Under the pieces are notes generated by a model. That model searched no databases. It worked only from the letters and a program-made list of their open reading frames with translations, and had not been told where the DNA came from. A stretch of DNA of 64,000 nucleotides from an uncultured Flavobacteriaceae bacterium (GTDB taxonomy: Bacteria > Bacteroidota > Bacteroidia > Flavobacteriales > Flavobacteriaceae). Positions 61,251 to 64,000 of the stretch are shown here, one piece after another. The translations under genes and the position numbers were made by a program. How positions within the stretch are numbered: the first letter of the stretch is position 1; the number at the start of each line of letters is the position of its first letter. The stretch covers positions 62,001 through 126,000 of the forward strand of contig CAKUPQ010000002.1 in the NCBI GenBank assembly GCA_934675205.1, written 5' to 3'.

Positions 61251-62930
61251 ATGACAAAACATATAGAAAGAACCCGAGCTCAAGAATCATCGGGAGCAAT
61301 AGAAAGAATGTATATCACGATGAGGCATTTATTCAATCGTGGTTTTTATAAACCAATGGGAGTTTCGGGAGATACACTTCGTGAGGCTTTATTGCTTTTA
61401 AGACCTGAAATTTATGGTTCGATAAATTCGGAAAAAGTAGAATTAAACGGACTTTTATATGTTATCGAACGCCTTCCAATCGGAATCGAAGAATGTAGAT
61501 ATATCAACCTGATTTCTGATGAAGGTTATTCGAAATCGCATTTTCAGGCAATCGTTCCTCCAAAAAGACGAAGAAACTGCTATCGGATTGATGATGAACA
61601 AATGAACATCGAAATCACAAGAGGTCGTTCGGATATTTATGATATTCTGACACATCTTACGTTTATTTTCATCGAATCACATAAAATCAAAAATCACGTT
61701 CTGATTAACGAATTTAACGGAACGGTAAACCGGGATTGGAAAACGTTAGAACAGACGGTTGCCAAAACAGAACCGCTTTTACAGGAAGAAAAAGAAAAGG
61801 CTATTGCTCACGTTTCCAATATGTTGGGAAGAACTTTTGTAGAAGTTCTGAGTATTTACGATGCGTTTGCAACAGCCGAAAATCCCGACAGATTCCTCCA
61901 CGTGATTTATTGGTTGGGAAAATTGGCTATCGAAGAAGTGGTGGATAACAACAAAAGAGCCATTACGTTCAGTCCGATTTTGAGGGAAAGATTAGGGCAC
62001 CACATACACGGAGAAATATGGGCTGACAACATCAAAAAAACACTCAAAGAAAATAATTTGTTAGAAAGACCGATTCATATTATCAGTGCAAATATGCATA
62101 GTGTGATGAATTCTATTTTTGCGATTCCGGTTCTGAAAACGAAGTTTAAAGATATTGATGAGGTTGATATTTACGAAGAATTGAGCAAATCCGAAAACGG
62201 AGAGTTACGCAAAAAAGTAGAAGACGTGGCTCTGAAAAACGGAATGTATCAAGTTTGGGATACTTCGGGAACGAACATTGACGTTCAGATTTTTGATACG
62301 GCCAAAATAGACTTCAAAAAGTCAAATTTCCCGAAAGCTGATGTAACTGAAAAACCTGTAATTATTGTCATGGATTATGCTTTCGGAGAACAGGCTTACG
62401 AAACCATTGACGAACTTCTAAAGCCTTACAAAGAAAGCGAAAATCGAATGTATCTGAACGTAAAATCGGTTTCGATTATGGGAAAAGCAGGGATTTTGGA
62501 AGGAGGAAAAGGAGATATTATGATTCCGTGTGCACATTTTAACGAAGGAACGGGAGATAATTATCCGTTTGAAAACGAACTGACTAAAGAAATGTTCGAG
62601 GGCTACGAAATTCCTGTTTTGTCGGGAAATATGGTTACGGTTTTAGGAACTTCGTTGCAAAATAAAGATTTGTTATACTTTTTCAATAAATCCACTTGGA
62701 AAGTCATCGGACTTGAAATGGAGGGTTCTCATTACCAAAAAGCGATTCAGTCTGCCTCAAAAATCAGAAAAAGCATACCCAAAGACGTAAAAGTCCGTTA
62801 TGCTTATTATGCTTCCGATAATCCGCTTGAAACAGGAAGTACTCTCGCATCAGGAGGATTGGGAACAACAGGAGTAAAACCAACATATCTGATTACTATC
62901 AAAATATTGGAGCAAATTTTTAACGTATAA
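61251..62930 (+). CDS. DUF6909-type protein with nucleoside-phosphorylase-like end
   Basis: A 559-residue cytoplasmic protein conserved in Flavobacteriia (start MTKHIERTRAQESSGAIERM). The N-terminal 330 residues are helical with no known motif. The C-terminal part carries KSVSIMGKAGILEGGKGDIM and IGLEMEGSHYQK; the EMEG sequence is the hallmark ribose-binding loop of purine nucleoside phosphorylases and AMP nucleosidases. It may therefore act on a nucleotide, but other catalytic residues could not be assigned. Confidence 0.7.
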   Translation: MTKHIERTRAQESSGAIERMYITMRHLFNRGFYKPMGVSGDTLREALLLLRPEIYGSINSEKVELNGLLYVIERLPIGIEECRYINLISDEGYSKSHFQAIVPPKRRRNCYRIDDEQMNIEITRGRSDIYDILTHLTFIFIESHKIKNHVLINEFNGTVNRDWKTLEQTVAKTEPLLQEEKEKAIAHVSNMLGRTFVEVLSIYDAFATAENPDRFLHVIYWLGKLAIEEVVDNNKRAITFSPILRERLGHHIHGEIWADNIKKTLKENNLLERPIHIISANMHSVMNSIFAIPVLKTKFKDIDEVDIYEELSKSENGELRKKVEDVALKNGMYQVWDTSGTNIDVQIFDTAKIDFKKSNFPKADVTEKPVIIVMDYAFGEQAYETIDELLKPYKESENRMYLNVKSVSIMGKAGILEGGKGDIMIPCAHFNEGTGDNYPFENELTKEMFEGYEIPVLSGNMVTVLGTSLQNKDLLYFFNKSTWKVIGLEMEGSHYQKAIQSASKIRKSIPKDVKVRYAYYASDNPLETGSTLASGGLGTTGVKPTYLITIKILEQIFNV

Positions 62931-62961
62931 ACCTGATAGGTTTTTAAAACCTGTCAGGTTT
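62929..62961 (+). terminator. Hairpin after the DUF6909-type gene
   Basis: AAACCTGATAGG pairs with CCTGTCAGGTTT (one G-U). It resembles the repeat hairpin at 5473-5542. Confidence 0.65.
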
Positions 62962-62977
62962 GGTAACTTCTTTAACA

Positions 62978-63529
62978 ATGAACATCATCCGAACCGAAAT
63001 AAAAGACTGTCTTATCATCGAACCTCGAATGTTTAAGGACGAAAGAGGTTATTTTTTCGAGAGTTTCAACGAGAGAACTTTTGCTGAAAAAACAGGTATG
63101 AACATACATTTCGTACAGGACAATCAATCTTTTTCTTCCAAGGGAGTTTTAAGGGGATTGCATTACCAAACAGGAGAATTTGCTCAAGCTAAATTAGTTC
63201 AGGTTTTGCAAGGCGAAGTGCTTGATGTAGCGGTTGATATTCGTCCAAATTCCGAAACCTACGGAAAATATATTGCTGTTTTATTGACTTCCGAAAACAA
63301 AAAACAGTTGTTCATTCCGAGAGGATTTGCACACGGATTTTTGGTTTTGAGCGAAACGGCTTTGTTTGCTTACAAATGCGATAATTTTTACAATAAAGAA
63401 TCGGAGGGAGGAGTTGCTTTTGATGATAAAACCATCGGAATTGATTGGGATTTTCCGAAGGAAAAACTAATTATTTCCGAAAAAGACCAAAATAATCCAA
63501 TCCTCGAAAACGCTAAAAAAGTATGGTAA
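62978..63529 (+). CDS. rfbC: dTDP-4-dehydrorhamnose 3,5-epimerase
   Basis: A 183-residue epimerase (RmlC) of dTDP-L-rhamnose synthesis. The conserved DERGYFFESFNE, the catalytic His of GVLRGLHYQ and RGFAHGF are present. The ATG at 62978 is used; an earlier in-frame start lies inside the hairpin repeat. It overlaps the rfbD start by 7 bp. Confidence 0.93.
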   Translation: MNIIRTEIKDCLIIEPRMFKDERGYFFESFNERTFAEKTGMNIHFVQDNQSFSSKGVLRGLHYQTGEFAQAKLVQVLQGEVLDVAVDIRPNSETYGKYIAVLLTSENKKQLFIPRGFAHGFLVLSETALFAYKCDNFYNKESEGGVAFDDKTIGIDWDFPKEKLIISEKDQNNPILENAKKVW

Positions 63530-64000
63530 TTTTAGTAACAGGAGCAAACGGACAACTCGGACAAGCCATCAGGAAAGCCTCTAAAGACAATGCAGAAATG
63601 ACATTTTTTTTTGCAGATTCTGATATTCTGGATATTACAAATCCTGAAAACTGCGAAAGTATTTTTAAGGAAATAAAACCCGATTTTTGTGTAAATTGTG
63701 CAGCTTATACAGCAGTTGATAAAGCGGAATCCGAAGAAGAAAAGGCTTATAACATTAATGTAATTGGAGCTAAAAATTTAGCCGAATCCTGCAAAAAACA
63801 CGATGCGATTCTGATTCATATTTCGACTGATTTTGTTTTTGACGGAGAAAAAAATATTCCTTATACCGAAGAAGATCAACCGAATCCGAAAAGCGTTTAC
63901 GGAGCAACAAAGCTCCAAGGAGAACAAGAAGTTCAGAAGATTTTAGAACGATATTTCATCATTCGCACTTCATGGGTTTATTCCGAATTCGGAAATAATT
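63523..64000 (+). CDS. rfbD: dTDP-4-dehydrorhamnose reductase, 5' part
   Basis: The first 159 codons of RmlD, cut by the window end. It starts MVILVTGANGQLGQA (Rossmann GxxGxxG) and includes STDFVFDG and the YGATKLQGE motif with Tyr and Lys of the SDR-type active site. It catalyses the last step of dTDP-L-rhamnose synthesis. Its start lies inside the end of rfbC, so the two are coupled. Confidence 0.93.
   Translation, partial: MVILVTGANGQLGQAIRKASKDNAEMTFFFADSDILDITNPENCESIFKEIKPDFCVNCAAYTAVDKAESEEEKAYNINVIGAKNLAESCKKHDAILIHISTDFVFDGEKNIPYTEEDQPNPKSVYGATKLQGEQEVQKILERYFIIRTSWVYSEFGNN

Overview
The window is chromosomal DNA from a low-GC member of the Bacteroidota, most likely the family Flavobacteriaceae. 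The evidence is the recurring -7 box TAnnTTTG with an upstream TTG, the absence of clear Shine-Dalgarno sequences, the order miaB / sigma-54 activator / lptE / TPR protein / secG / groES / groEL, the ATP synthase cluster that lacks the beta and epsilon genes, ribosomal protein L21 with a long C-terminal tail, and a PorP/SprF plus OmpA pair typical of type IX secretion genomes. The genus cannot be fixed from the sequence alone.

Layout. 1-3.8 kb: lineage-specific secreted proteins, including two paralogues that end in a shared CKWWQxRC motif and flank a TraB/TIKI-like lipoprotein. 3.8-5.5 kb: a membrane-bound TPR/AraC regulator preceded by a phased 20-bp repeat array. 5.5-10.4 kb: a patatin/surface-antigen protein and an ECF sigma/anti-sigma operon. 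10.5-17.4 kb: recA, a two-domain acyltransferase, a TlpA-like thioredoxin, an SDR and miaB. 17.4-24.7 kb: sigma-54 activator, lptE, secG, groES-groEL and prfA. 24.7-34.4 kb: amino-acid racemase and GNAT, rsgA, rpmA-rplU, a DUF3109 protein, half of a siderophore/B12-type ABC importer, an aspartyl protease and rsmA. 34.4-40.6 kb: a ureohydrolase, a DUF1016 nuclease, an antitoxin with what looks like a vestigial toxin, and an AT-rich run of small secreted hypothetical proteins bracketed by dispersed palindromes. 40.7-46.9 kb: atpG-A-H-F-E-B plus two small membrane genes, with an unrelated secreted-protein gene inserted between atpA and atpH. 47-52 kb: a MITE-like non-coding element and the PorP/OmpA pair. 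52-64 kb: rpsO, pnp, PASTA protein, rluD-type synthase, three tandem secreted TonB-C-terminal-domain proteins, queD, lpxH, sugar aminotransferase, a nucleoside-phosphorylase-like protein, rfbC and the start of rfbD.

Most of the window is a conserved housekeeping backbone. The accessory material lies at 0-3.7 kb, 36.5-40.6 kb, 43.3-43.8 kb and 56.3-58.1 kb. Several families of short palindromic repeats are scattered between genes throughout. No tRNA, rRNA, CRISPR array, transposase gene or prophage was seen. The best candidates for an undescribed system are the CKWWQxRC secreted paralogues around a TIKI-like protein, and the phased repeat array controlling the TPR/AraC regulator or its divergent neighbour.
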